From an uncultured Acidimicrobiales bacterium (GTDB lineage: Bacteria; Actinomycetota; Acidimicrobiia; Acidimicrobiales; Hopanoidiivorantaceae), in assembly GCA_958295755.1 (NCBI GenBank), contig OY282367.1, positions 1,182,022 to 1,246,021 of the forward strand: a DNA stretch of 64,000 nucleotides, read 5' to 3'. The notes below the pieces were generated by a model. That model was not told where the DNA came from. It saw only the letters and a list, made by a program, of their open reading frames with translations, and did not search any database. Shown here piece by piece: positions 16,680-25,116 of the stretch (its first letter is position 1; every line of letters begins with the position of its first letter). Both the position numbers and the translations under genes were made by a program.

Positions 16680-17462
16680 TTATGCAGCAACCCGCTGAAG
16701 TAACTTTCTTTGAAAATCATCTCTTGACTCTAGTGAAGAAATCATTTCACCACCGACATCAGTCAATCTTGCTAGATCCGTCCTTGGAATTTCCTCTTGA
16801 TTTTCAAAAATGAGTATAGATTCAAATCTCAGTTCGTATCTGTGAAAGTGAGAAAGCATTATAGTAGCTAATCTTGCTTTATCACGATTTGGTATTCCAT
16901 AAATAAACAGCGGGATATCATCATTACCATCTATTTTGTAGTCCACAAGATATGCCTGGGCATTGGGAACATCAGGAACATAATCTATTTGAAATTTTGA
17001 TTCGTCTACCCAGCGAGATATTAATTCAGCCAAGTCATCATAAAATGTTGACCCAACATTTGAACGCGACAAAAGAGTCAAATCATAAATTCTTGTCAAT
17101 GCTTGACCAAACTGAAAAATAGATAATGGTAGTCTATCTGGAGTGGTGGCAAGTGAAAACGCTCCCCCCTCCCACTCTAAATCGTTCTCAGCCATAATAC
17201 GCTCAAGCAACATGCCTCTGGTTCCATCCATAAAGTTGTCGATTTCATGTTCATAGCTCATATGCATCAGCGTGTGCCCACAGTCTGATAATTTGATCCC
17301 GCCTGATGAGGACTCAGAGAGGTATATTGGGTAGATATCCCCATCTGGGAACTCAAAATGAGTCCGAAGCATCAAATCTCCACTCGGTCGCTCTTCTAGA
17401 ACTATATCTTCGCAGAGACGCTCGCAGAGCAGTTTGCTCAATGATTCCGAATTCAAGGTCAC
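16680..17462 (-). CDS. DUF1828-like protein of a two-gene unit
   Basis: 260 residues. The N-terminal half looks like DUF1828: a strand-rich stretch with FPDGDIYPIYLSES and GIKLSDCGHTLMHM (residues about 39-68). The C-terminal half has an FYDDLAELISRWVDESKF segment and a beta-rich core (AYLVDYKIDGNDDIPLFIYG) that resembles a restriction-endonuclease-like or DUF1829-type domain. Function is unknown; such genes are frequent in phages and defence islands. The start overlaps the upstream gene by 4 bp (ATGA), so the two are coupled. Base composition is more AT-rich than in the core genes. Confidence 0.55.
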   Translation of the reverse strand: MTLNSESLSKLLCERLCEDIVLEERPSGDLMLRTHFEFPDGDIYPIYLSESSSGGIKLSDCGHTLMHMSYEHEIDNFMDGTRGMLLERIMAENDLEWEGGAFSLATTPDRLPLSIFQFGQALTRIYDLTLLSRSNVGSTFYDDLAELISRWVDESKFQIDYVPDVPNAQAYLVDYKIDGNDDIPLFIYGIPNRDKARLATIMLSHFHRYELRFESILIFENQEEIPRTDLARLTDVGGEMISSLESRDDFQRKLLQRVAA

Positions 17463-17989
17463 AGATCCAACCTCAAATTATCATTCTTTATGTTAGATAT
17501 ACCAGTCAGAGAGTAGTCGTCCATTAGACACGCCAAAGCACCTTCAAGTGTTTCAAACCCGCCGGTCTCATCTGCAAACCAGTCGGGCTTCTTCCCCAAC
17601 AAAATAGCCCTCTCTGAAGCCTTGTGAATATGAGGGCGATGAGCAATAACCTTGTCTGCGTCTCTATGCCAATGTCCCGGTCCATTATAGCGGGCCAGCA
17701 TCAGGGGGGAACCTGTGAAAGGTCGATACTCTATCCCGCAAGAGAAATCCTCTTCTATAACAAGGTTCTGGCGCATATACACACCGAAGTTGATCTCTAC
17801 GATATCAACAGCAACTGCTTGGAAATTGCGTTGCTGATGCCCTCTGCGATTTTTGGGACGGTCTAGCCACTGGGCCTTAGGGTTTGTAACCTTCTTGCTC
17901 ATCAACCTGAGCTCCTCGAACATGTCATCGGTATAAGGTTGCGAAATCGTGATAGAGCTTGTTTCGTGTCCTGCTACCATGTTCCGCAT
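17459..17989 (-). CDS. Hypothetical protein, first gene of the DUF1828-like pair
   Basis: 176 residues, soluble, with no transmembrane segment. Features seen: a polar N-terminus, a beta-rich centre (FQAVAVDIVEINFGVYMRQN) and an RYNGPGHWHRDADKV...HRPHIHKASERA region with clustered His and Arg that looks like a ligand-binding or catalytic patch. I do not recognise the family with confidence. It is transcribed first and overlaps the DUF1828-like gene by 4 bp, an arrangement typical of toxin-antitoxin or paired phage-derived genes. Directly upstream is a decayed restriction gene. Confidence 0.5.
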   Translation of the reverse strand: MRNMVAGHETSSITISQPYTDDMFEELRLMSKKVTNPKAQWLDRPKNRRGHQQRNFQAVAVDIVEINFGVYMRQNLVIEEDFSCGIEYRPFTGSPLMLARYNGPGHWHRDADKVIAHRPHIHKASERAILLGKKPDWFADETGGFETLEGALACLMDDYSLTGISNIKNDNLRLDL

Positions 17990-18024
17990 TCTACACTATG
18001 GTCTAATTTTTAACGTTGCTGAAT

Positions 18025-18483
18025 CTAATCAGCTACTCGACAGAACTCGTCTTCCCAGCCGCTGTCCACCACAGCCCAAGTGAGATGGCTTGGGCGTAAC
18101 GACCACAGGCTCCGCCGTGAAATGGCACGCCGAGCACATCAGCGTACTCCACATCAAACAGACCTTGTTCGTTGAGGTCATAAGATTGACGACGCAACAA
18201 GAGCATCACCATAACAGTGGTCTTGCCTGAACCAGTGGTCATCTTGAGTGCGAGCCGAGGCAAGTTGGAGTTGGCTTCGGCGTTAGCCCTTGCCAGACGC
18301 TCCAGATACGCCTTCGGGTCCTTTGCGACCTTTCGGCTTCGGAATGGGCGTGATGAAATCAGCACCCCTACGCCACTCCAGAATACGCTGAGTCGGTTGC
18401 CTCGTCTCGTCTAACTCCCAGTGTTGCCTCGGATACTCATAAGGCGAGTTAAGTATGGGTTGCTTAAAAAACTGTTCCGACAA
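18025..18483 (-). pseudogene. Remnant of a BPTD_3080-type (DEAD helicase) restriction endonuclease
   Basis: Three pieces in at least two frames. Piece 1 (ATG at 18483): FKQPILNSPYEYPRQHWELD and FITPIPKPKGRK match, from memory, the N-terminus of BPTD_3080-family restriction enzymes. Piece 2: LALKMTTGSGKTTVMVML is the helicase Walker A, running straight into RRQSYDLNEQGLFDVEYADV, a segment normally several hundred residues later near helicase motif VI. Piece 3, in another frame, reads SHLTWAVVDSGWEDEFCRVAD and stops at 18025. The intact family is around 1000 residues, so most of the gene is deleted. Confidence 0.75.
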
Positions 18484-18638
18484 TATGAACTACCTCCTGC
18501 AACATTCATACCAGATTTTTGTTCCCTCTGTGAGCGTAAGGTGGAACTGCTTGGCGAATTCGTCATCTGTTACAAAAACTTCATAAAACAACTCTTAAAA
18601 CAACTTGGACTCAATTTTGCGATATTATAGAATCGCAT

Positions 18639-20051
18639 ATGACAGCAATCCTTAAGCGGCCACCCCCCCCCCGAGAGTGCTCTCTTACTTCCCGAGATCG
18701 ATCTCTTGCTGAACCCCTCGCAGAACACGAAGTCCGTGTTCGTCGCCGCAATCATAGCAAACTCAGCGACCTAAGCTATCGCAACCCAAACCACCACTCA
18801 CTTCCACATGTCGTAAAATTTTCGGGCGGCCGCTCCTCGGCTGCTATGACATTTCTCTTAGCCGAGCAGGGGATTTTGAATCCTGAACGTGGCGATGTGG
18901 TGTTGTTCGCCAATACCAGTGCTGAACATCCTGGCACTTACGAATTCACAGCCGAATGCAAAAGACGATTAGAGCAGGAATTTTCACTGCCTGTCTTCTG
19001 GTATGAGTTCTGCACAGTTGAAGACGCTAGCAGGGGAATCTACCGCAGACGCCGCTCTTATCGTCTTGTCAAACCTGTTCCGATTGAAGAAGATCCAGAT
19101 GGCTATCGCTCAAATGGCGAAGTCTTTGAAGAGATGCTTTCTTTCCAAGGGATGCTGCCCAATCCTCATTCACGTTCCTGCACCTCAAAACTCAAGTTAC
19201 ACCCAGGGCACTCTCTGCTCTCAGAGTGGTTGGGCAACACTGACGGGCCAGCACATGACGGACACCACCGGGGCGAATCCTACATAAATCTTGAAGAGTC
19301 CGCCGAGACATACCGGCGAAACGGCGGTACTGCTTCACCCAAAGACTACATCACCCAAAAACAATACATGATGTCTATGCCAACTGCCCGCCCCAAACAG
19401 TTATGGCAAGACTTCACAGAAACTCCAATCGAATCCAACACAGAAAAACGCGGCACAGCCCGCCAAGCTACACCTCAAACTGTCCTCCAAGCCACTCGCC
19501 AAACTGCCGTTAGGGCATCCCTGTTCGGATTTGACCCTGTGCATTTTGTGACCCTCTTGGGACTGCGAGCCGACGAACCTAGACGAGTAAACCGAGTGCT
19601 TTCGCGCACACTTTTTGCCGAGGGAGCTGGCAGCGGAAAATGTCAAATCAGCAACCAACCCCCTGGTGAACATCCCTACTTCCCTCTCTCTGAATCTGGC
19701 TACTCAGCTAGAGATATCAAAGACTTCTGGCGGGCAGTAGATTTCGATCTGGACATCCCTGCTTGGGCAGGCAACTGCGTTTTTTGCTTTATGAAAGGCA
19801 CAGAATCCCTGCGTGATGCTGGTCAAGCTGCAGATGAACGCAGAATTGCCAATTCTCCTTCCGACATATCTTGGTGGAGTGAAATTGAACGCCGCTACAG
19901 GCGAGAAATCCCCTCAACACGCGGCGAAGGAATCTCAAAGTTTGGTTTCTTCGGCGTTTCTGGCCCCAGTTTTGCCCAAGTCGCCGCACTAAACGACACC
20001 AAAGCTACCCGCTATTCCCACGGCACCCCAGCCTGCGACTGCACTGATTAA
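18639..20051 (+). CDS. PAPS-reductase-like (PP-loop) protein, first gene of candidate system
   Basis: 470 residues of the adenine nucleotide alpha-hydrolase/PAPS reductase superfamily. The PP-loop reads VVKFSGGRSSAAM (58-70), the SGGR-S-A variant common in phage and defence proteins. Cysteines that could bind a metal or cluster occur at SRSCT (181) and GNCVFCFMKG (380, 383). The superfamily activates substrates with ATP; DndC, its best-known defence member, supports DNA phosphorothioation. The first 55 residues are basic and contain a ten-C tract. No alternative start precedes the PP-loop. The GHKL ATPase gene follows 49 bp downstream. The substrate is unknown. Confidence 0.75.
   Translation: MTAILKRPPPPRECSLTSRDRSLAEPLAEHEVRVRRRNHSKLSDLSYRNPNHHSLPHVVKFSGGRSSAAMTFLLAEQGILNPERGDVVLFANTSAEHPGTYEFTAECKRRLEQEFSLPVFWYEFCTVEDASRGIYRRRRSYRLVKPVPIEEDPDGYRSNGEVFEEMLSFQGMLPNPHSRSCTSKLKLHPGHSLLSEWLGNTDGPAHDGHHRGESYINLEESAETYRRNGGTASPKDYITQKQYMMSMPTARPKQLWQDFTETPIESNTEKRGTARQATPQTVLQATRQTAVRASLFGFDPVHFVTLLGLRADEPRRVNRVLSRTLFAEGAGSGKCQISNQPPGEHPYFPLSESGYSARDIKDFWRAVDFDLDIPAWAGNCVFCFMKGTESLRDAGQAADERRIANSPSDISWWSEIERRYRREIPSTRGEGISKFGFFGVSGPSFAQVAALNDTKATRYSHGTPACDCTD
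18663..18672 (+). repeat. C10 homopolymer inside the fifth-to-twelfth codon region of the PAPS-like gene
   Basis: Ten consecutive C residues after CCA, beginning 24 bases into the gene. With ten Cs the frame is open; gain or loss of one base would truncate the protein, and no in-frame start exists before the PP-loop. This is either a slippage switch or a sequencing-sensitive homopolymer. Confidence 0.9.
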
Positions 20052-20083
20052 AGCTGCCTGATTAAAAGCTGCACTGATTCAAA
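20039..20083. repeat. 15-bp triplicate at the end of the PAPS-like gene
   Basis: CTGCACTGATTAAAG (20039-20053), CTGCCTGATTAAAAG (20054-20068) and CTGCACTGATTCAAA (20069-20083) run in tandem across the stop codon into the spacer. The same style of duplication occurs in the core genes, so the island has shared this genome's mutational habit. Confidence 0.8.
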
Positions 20084-20100
20084 CCAAAAAGGAACAAACA

Positions 20101-22056
20101 ATGGGAACACTCATATTTCCTCATGGAACAAGCCACAAGGGATTCACAGACCCAATAACCAGCAGTAGCCGCAATACCCCAGAGCCAATCATCAGAGAGC
20201 TTCTACAAAACTGCCTTGACGCTGCTGAAGACACAGGTCACGACGATGAGGGCAGACCTAATCCGGCTGAAATTCACTTCACGATTTCTGAGTGCAGTCT
20301 TGACGATATTCCAGGCATTCAAGACTACAAAGGTGCCTTCTATGCAGCCTGCCGAGAAAGGCGCAAAAGCAAGCAAGGCGAAGACGAGAAGCGAATCATC
20401 AAACGAATAGAAACCGTGCTAGACAATAACACAGCAAAAGTTCTATATTGCCGCGACAACGGAGTCGGTCTCTGCTCAGACAGAATCACATACCTCCTGT
20501 GGCCTGGCAATACCACTAAGGCTGAAGGCCAAGCAGGAGCTTTCGGGCTAGGCCATCTATTCGCATTCCAAGCCTCCGATCTTCGCTATGTGCTTTATTC
20601 AGGCAGAAGCAACAAAGAAAATCTAAGAGAACTAACAAGCGGACACGCAATCCTAGCCGCCCATCCAGACAACAAAGGAGTCAGATGCGACCCTGACGGA
20701 TTTTTTGTGGAGGGGGAAATGAGCCAAGAATTCAAAGTGGATCCTACTTATTCAAAAGAAGTCCCTAGCTTGTTGAAGTCTCAGATGAAAGCCATCGCTC
20801 AATCAGACAGTGGCACAGGAGCAGTCATCTCAGTTATTGGTTTCAATGACTTCCTCACAGACGATCCAGGCGGCGCAACATTGGAAATTCTTGACGCTGC
20901 TTCAAGAAACTTCTTTGCGGCTATCAACAACAGCTCTATGCGTATTCATATCACAGACGAAACTACCGCAAGCCAACCTGTGACGCTCACCTGCAGCACC
21001 ATTGAAGAAGCTCTACGCAGGATCCAACATGAGCAGAAAGCCCGCCTAAGTGGTTTCTTATCGGGCAGACGCGCTTATGAGGCATACCACACACTTGAGA
21101 CTGGCGATGAGCTTCAAGTTTATGATGCGAGAATTTTTTTGAGAAAAATAGAAAGCTCAGAAACTCGCAAACAGCGCGAAATCAACCTTTGTCGCAACGG
21201 AATGTGGATCACTCACACAATCCCAGAATGCGGTTCATCTGATTTCGCGAGAACCCAACCGTTCAACGCGGTAATTCTGCTAGATGACAAGGAAGGCGAA
21301 CTTCACAAACTCATCCGCAACGCAGAGGGGCCTGAACATCGTGAAATAGACAAGAAGCGCCTTGAGCCAGCTGAAAGGAAGCGATTGACAGCACTGCTGA
21401 GAGAAGTAGCAAGCACAATCAGGGAAGCTGTCGGTGAAGTTGATGACACTGACGAATTCCGTCCGCAAGGCTTCGCTATGGTTCAAAACGCCGAAATCAA
21501 ACAAGCGTCAAAACGCAAACCTCTAAGACCAGCAGGCTCTAACCCCAGAGGGCAGTCTAGCAAATCTAAAGGTGAGAAAAAGACAAGGAAGAAACGCGGA
21601 AACACGCCTCCAAGCCCAGGGGCATCAACTCCTACCAAGATTTCATCCAGACCGGTATCTGAAAATGGCTCAGTGCAACAGATTCGCGCGTCCTTCTCAT
21701 TCCCAGAAGACAAACCATTATCACCATATCTTGGAGTGAGGGTGTATCTGGACGGCGGAAGCGACGAATCGTGTGAGCTGCCTTTCAGATTTCAACCTCT
21801 GAAGCTAAAGAGTGTTTCTACAAGCACAGGTGAAGAGCTAGCTACGCAATCAAACTCATGGGAGGTAACGATTCCCACAGCTGAAATAGTTTCTAAGCTC
21901 AGTTCAAAATCATTAGCTATCACTCTGGAACAGCCTCTCAGCAACCGAGAAGCCGCAGCCACTAGGATAGAGGTCTATCAAAGAAAGAAAGCAAAATCAA
22001 ACAGTGCCGATAGCTCCGAAACAGATAGTTCCTTGGTTGATGAGGAAGTGAAATGA
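20101..22056 (+). CDS. GHKL/HSP90-like ATPase of candidate system
   Basis: 651 residues. The N-terminal ATPase has the three Bergerat-fold motifs: N box IIRELLQNCLDAAED (Glu33, Asn37, Asp40), G1 box DNGVG (119-123) and G2 box GAFGLGH (146-152). A middle region of about 250 residues is unlike known HSP90 or histidine kinases. Residues near 462-505 form a very basic, Pro/Ser-rich linker (for example KTRKKRGN), then a beta-rich domain and an acidic tail. The basic linker suggests nucleic-acid contact (inference). GGAACAAACA precedes the ATG, and the next gene overlaps by 4 bp. The role is unknown, but GHKL ATPases occur in several anti-phage systems. Confidence 0.75.
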   Translation: MGTLIFPHGTSHKGFTDPITSSSRNTPEPIIRELLQNCLDAAEDTGHDDEGRPNPAEIHFTISECSLDDIPGIQDYKGAFYAACRERRKSKQGEDEKRIIKRIETVLDNNTAKVLYCRDNGVGLCSDRITYLLWPGNTTKAEGQAGAFGLGHLFAFQASDLRYVLYSGRSNKENLRELTSGHAILAAHPDNKGVRCDPDGFFVEGEMSQEFKVDPTYSKEVPSLLKSQMKAIAQSDSGTGAVISVIGFNDFLTDDPGGATLEILDAASRNFFAAINNSSMRIHITDETTASQPVTLTCSTIEEALRRIQHEQKARLSGFLSGRRAYEAYHTLETGDELQVYDARIFLRKIESSETRKQREINLCRNGMWITHTIPECGSSDFARTQPFNAVILLDDKEGELHKLIRNAEGPEHREIDKKRLEPAERKRLTALLREVASTIREAVGEVDDTDEFRPQGFAMVQNAEIKQASKRKPLRPAGSNPRGQSSKSKGEKKTRKKRGNTPPSPGASTPTKISSRPVSENGSVQQIRASFSFPEDKPLSPYLGVRVYLDGGSDESCELPFRFQPLKLKSVSTSTGEELATQSNSWEVTIPTAEIVSKLSSKSLAITLEQPLSNREAAATRIEVYQRKKAKSNSADSSETDSSLVDEEVK

Positions 22057-22823
22057 GTTATCCACAGCTTCTTGAGGACGGCACTAGGTTGGATTGGCCA
22101 CATGCACAATACAGCTGCAAAACTATTCCTTCGCTGAACAGTGTGTCCGTCGAAAACATCCTGAGTGACGCTCCACAGCTAGAAGAACTGATAAATCAAG
22201 GAAGGGCAGTCTGGCAGCTTGAAGTGCGCTGCCCTTCAACGCTCTATTCAATCACAAAGCAATCCAAAGAGCCTAAGTTTCACTTGGACTGGAACAAAGA
22301 AGATGTGCGAGGAATAATTTATTTCTTCACAGGTCTGTATGCCCAAACTGACATCACCTTGAATCCTGATGGGCTTTCTCTGCTTTGGCAAGAAGTAGCT
22401 CCTGTAGAAATCCCTCAAGGTTGGGAACTAGTTCGAGCCGATATGACTGCCAGCAAAACTGAAGCAGATTCACTGCTGGCGTTCAAATCCAATGAAGGCC
22501 TACCAGAGGGCACAATGCGAGTTGCAGAAAACACCTCATCTGGGTCTTTGGAATTCATTATTGAGCTAGCTCAAGATATTTACCCAATAGTCAAAGTTGA
22601 CCGCACGCTCCAGATAGCAGGTCTCATTGCCGCTTTGGGGAGCATCAAAGGCAAAGAATACGAAGAAGCAGAACCCCCATACCAAGCTCTAAAAAACCTG
22701 TTCGAGCAACATGGCATCACACCCTGGGACGAAGATGACTATGATCCTGGGCTGGCCGCCACCACAATTGAACGGTTTATCCCAGCAACCATTTTTGATC
22801 CTGATGGAGAAGAAGAAGAATGA
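22053..22823 (+). CDS. Unknown protein, third gene of candidate system
   Basis: 256 residues, acidic, no transmembrane segment and no motif I recognise. It is beta-rich in the middle, with many Trp and Glu residues, and ends with a strongly acidic tail (DPDGEEEE). It overlaps the ATPase gene upstream (ATGA) and the next gene downstream by 4 bp each, so the three products are probably made together and may form a complex. An adaptor or inhibitor role is possible but unproven. Confidence 0.6.
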   Translation: MSYPQLLEDGTRLDWPHAQYSCKTIPSLNSVSVENILSDAPQLEELINQGRAVWQLEVRCPSTLYSITKQSKEPKFHLDWNKEDVRGIIYFFTGLYAQTDITLNPDGLSLLWQEVAPVEIPQGWELVRADMTASKTEADSLLAFKSNEGLPEGTMRVAENTSSGSLEFIIELAQDIYPIVKVDRTLQIAGLIAALGSIKGKEYEEAEPPYQALKNLFEQHGITPWDEDDYDPGLAATTIERFIPATIFDPDGEEEE

Positions 22824-23731
22824 ATGTCGAACTCCAATATCAAACTTTCGAACTCCAAGATAAAAATGGTCAATTTTTTTCAGAGTGGCAGCATCGACTC
22901 ATCAAGTCGGCCGATGAAGACGAAAAGAAGGCTCATCAGCGGGAATTCATTGATGCCATAGACGAAGGCCCACTATCGCTGACCTCTTATCTAAAAAAAG
23001 AACTGCGCCTTGATACTCTGCCTCAAATTCCCAGCCTGCATCGCCCACTCTCAGCAGGTGAGGCGTTTACTCCTCCTGACTATGTAGAAATTGAACTCTG
23101 GAAACACTGGAATAATACTGATTTGCCACTCATTTTTCCTCGGGAAGCCTCTTTGCCAATATTCTGGTATGGGGCTTACATCACTTGGATTGAGACTGAG
23201 CAACTAGGCGAAAACCTGCGTGCCACACTCATCACCTCAAAAAAATCCTTAGATGCTGAAACCAGAACAGCGTTGCGAAATCTGGGTGGCCTGCCAGAAG
23301 CACGAGGCAATGTAAGTGTATTCAGCGACTGCCCTTTGGCTAGAGCTTGGTGGAGATGCTACATAGCTGAAGATGCCGTCAACTACTCAACAGGCAGATT
23401 AAATTTCACACAGGCACACAGTGCCCTCTATAAGAAATCATCCAGAGGCGAATACTCAAATGATCGCTGGGAAAGCTTCGTGCTCAATTCGCTGCGGAGA
23501 ATTACATCCCTTTGCGATTCTAGGGTCAGAGCAGCCATAGTCGCCTATTTGGCAACTCAAGATAGCTCTAACTCCAAAGCCTCAATCTCCACAGATAAGC
23601 AATACTCCTCTTTTGCCAAAGGCGTCGCTCGCCGAATCCGCTCATTCTCTCCCCAACTTCTCAGCTGGGAATCCCTTCAAGAAATAATCGAAGAATCCGC
23701 TGAATCAGCCAGTGAGTCAGACACTGACTAG
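22820..23731 (+). CDS. Unknown protein, possibly DUF6339-like, last gene of candidate system
   Basis: 303 residues, soluble and mostly helical. The segments LITSKKSLDAETRTALRNLG, CPLARAWWRCYIAEDA and NDRWESFVLNSLRRITSLCD recall the DUF6339 family (recognised from memory, not checked). No catalytic motif is evident. The C-terminus is Ser/Glu-rich. It is the last gene of the four-gene run 18639-23731; the spacer that follows contains short tandem repeats before the next housekeeping gene. Confidence 0.55.
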   Translation: MNVELQYQTFELQDKNGQFFSEWQHRLIKSADEDEKKAHQREFIDAIDEGPLSLTSYLKKELRLDTLPQIPSLHRPLSAGEAFTPPDYVEIELWKHWNNTDLPLIFPREASLPIFWYGAYITWIETEQLGENLRATLITSKKSLDAETRTALRNLGGLPEARGNVSVFSDCPLARAWWRCYIAEDAVNYSTGRLNFTQAHSALYKKSSRGEYSNDRWESFVLNSLRRITSLCDSRVRAAIVAYLATQDSSNSKASISTDKQYSSFAKGVARRIRSFSPQLLSWESLQEIIEESAESASESDTD

Positions 23732-23752
23732 TATGTGGGGCTGTTGTTAGCA

Positions 23753-23798
23753 GAGCTTACTGCTAGCTGAGCTTACTGCTAGCATTGCTAATTGCTAA
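23753..23798. repeat. Tandem repeats at the right edge of the island
   Basis: GAGCTTACTGCTAGC occurs at 23753-23767 and 23769-23783 (16-bp period), followed by ATTGCTA twice (23784-23790, 23791-23797). They fill the spacer between the candidate system and the acyl-CoA dehydrogenase gene. No matching copy was seen at the island's left edge, so they are not evident attachment sites. Confidence 0.8.
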
Positions 23799-23840
23799 TT
23801 TGCTAACATACTAATTAATCTCTAAGGAAGGATACCAGTC

Positions 23841-25064
23841 ATGCATCTCGAGCTCACCGATAAACAGAAAGACCTCCAGCAGGAGCTGCGGGAATACTTC
23901 ACTAACCTTATGACCCCAGAAGTTCGAGCTGCTATCCGCCACGACGAAGCTTCCCCTAACGAGGAATACAAGAAGCTCATCCGCAAGATCGGTAGCGACG
24001 GATGGCTCGGCGTGGGCTGGCCTACTGAATACGGTGGCAAGGGCTTCACACCCATCGAACAGTACATCTTCTTCAACGAGGCCAACGCCGCCAACTGCCC
24101 CATACCGTTTCTCACCACCAATACAGTCGGCCCCACGATCCGCGAGTTCGGCACCCAAGAACAAAAAGACCGCTTCTTACCCAGGGTCCTCGCAGGCGAT
24201 ATCCATTTCTCCATCGGCTACTCCGAACCCAACGCAGGCACCGACCTCGCCTCACTGCGAACCAAAGCCGTAAAAGACGGCGACGAGTGGGTTATCAACG
24301 GGCAAAAACTCTTCACCAGTCTCGCTTGGGATGCCGACTATGTCTGGCTAGCCGCCCGCACCGACCCCGACGGCCCGGCCCACAAGAGCATCACGATGTT
24401 CCTCGTACCTACCGATGATCCTGGCTTTTCAATCCAACCTTTCACCACCTTCGGCACTTCCCACACCACGGCTACTTTCTATGACGATGTGCGCGTCCCT
24501 GAGACAAATATCGTGGGCGGCGTAAACGAAGGCTGGCGGCTCATCACCAACCAGCTCAACCACGAACGTGTCTCACTTTGCGCCTCTGGGGGTATCCAGA
24601 AGCTGGTGGACATGGCCATCCAATGGGCCAAAGACACCAAGCTAAGCGACGGACGCAGAGTGATCGACCAAGAGTGGGTTCAGATTATCTTGGCACGTTG
24701 CTATGCCAAGGTCGCCTTCTTGGATCTCTACAACTGGAAGGTCGCCTTTGACAACACCGCAGAGCGAGTTAACCCAGCCGATGCCTCTGCTATCAAAGTA
24801 TGGGGATCAGAAGGGATGCACTACATCTTCACCGATCTGATGGAAGTAGTTGGTGCTGCCGGGCATTTGCGCGACGGCTCTCCCGGTGCCGAGCTAGCTC
24901 ACATCCTAGAAGAACGTTATCGCAGTAGCTGGGTGCTCACCTTCGGTGGCGGCACCAACGAGATACAGCGCGACATCATCGGTATGGCTGGTCTCGGCTT
25001 GCCTCGCGAGAAACGCCGCAGAGAAAAGCAAACTGACGAAGAAAAACAAAAAACAGCTAAGTAA
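23841..25064 (+). CDS. Acyl-CoA dehydrogenase (first of a pair)
   Basis: 407 residues. FAD/substrate motifs: IGYSEPNAGTDLASLRTKAV with WVINGQKLFTSLAW, and the C-terminal FGGGTNEIQRDIIGMAGLGLPRE. A strong ribosome site (AAGGAAGG) precedes the ATG. A second, shorter acyl-CoA dehydrogenase gene follows 52 bp downstream. Such pairs often encode the two subunits of heteromeric acyl-CoA dehydrogenases that act on bulky (for example steroid side-chain) thioesters in actinobacteria; whether that holds here is inference. The C-terminal tail is Lys/Glu-rich. Confidence 0.92.
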   Translation: MHLELTDKQKDLQQELREYFTNLMTPEVRAAIRHDEASPNEEYKKLIRKIGSDGWLGVGWPTEYGGKGFTPIEQYIFFNEANAANCPIPFLTTNTVGPTIREFGTQEQKDRFLPRVLAGDIHFSIGYSEPNAGTDLASLRTKAVKDGDEWVINGQKLFTSLAWDADYVWLAARTDPDGPAHKSITMFLVPTDDPGFSIQPFTTFGTSHTTATFYDDVRVPETNIVGGVNEGWRLITNQLNHERVSLCASGGIQKLVDMAIQWAKDTKLSDGRRVIDQEWVQIILARCYAKVAFLDLYNWKVAFDNTAERVNPADASAIKVWGSEGMHYIFTDLMEVVGAAGHLRDGSPGAELAHILEERYRSSWVLTFGGGTNEIQRDIIGMAGLGLPREKRRREKQTDEEKQKTAK

Positions 25065-25116
25065 GCAACCTGCCCTACACTGCGAACCCAACACTAGAAA
25101 CAAAAGAGGAAACACA

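Noticed and set aside
23753-23797. Attachment-site duplication flanking the island
   Set aside because: No matching copy at the left edge near 16570-16680, no integrase, and similar repeats occur at many ordinary junctions.
24946-25116. N-terminal extension of the second acyl-CoA dehydrogenase
   Set aside because: It overlaps the preceding gene in another frame, has no family similarity and lies upstream of a good ribosome site at ATG 25117.
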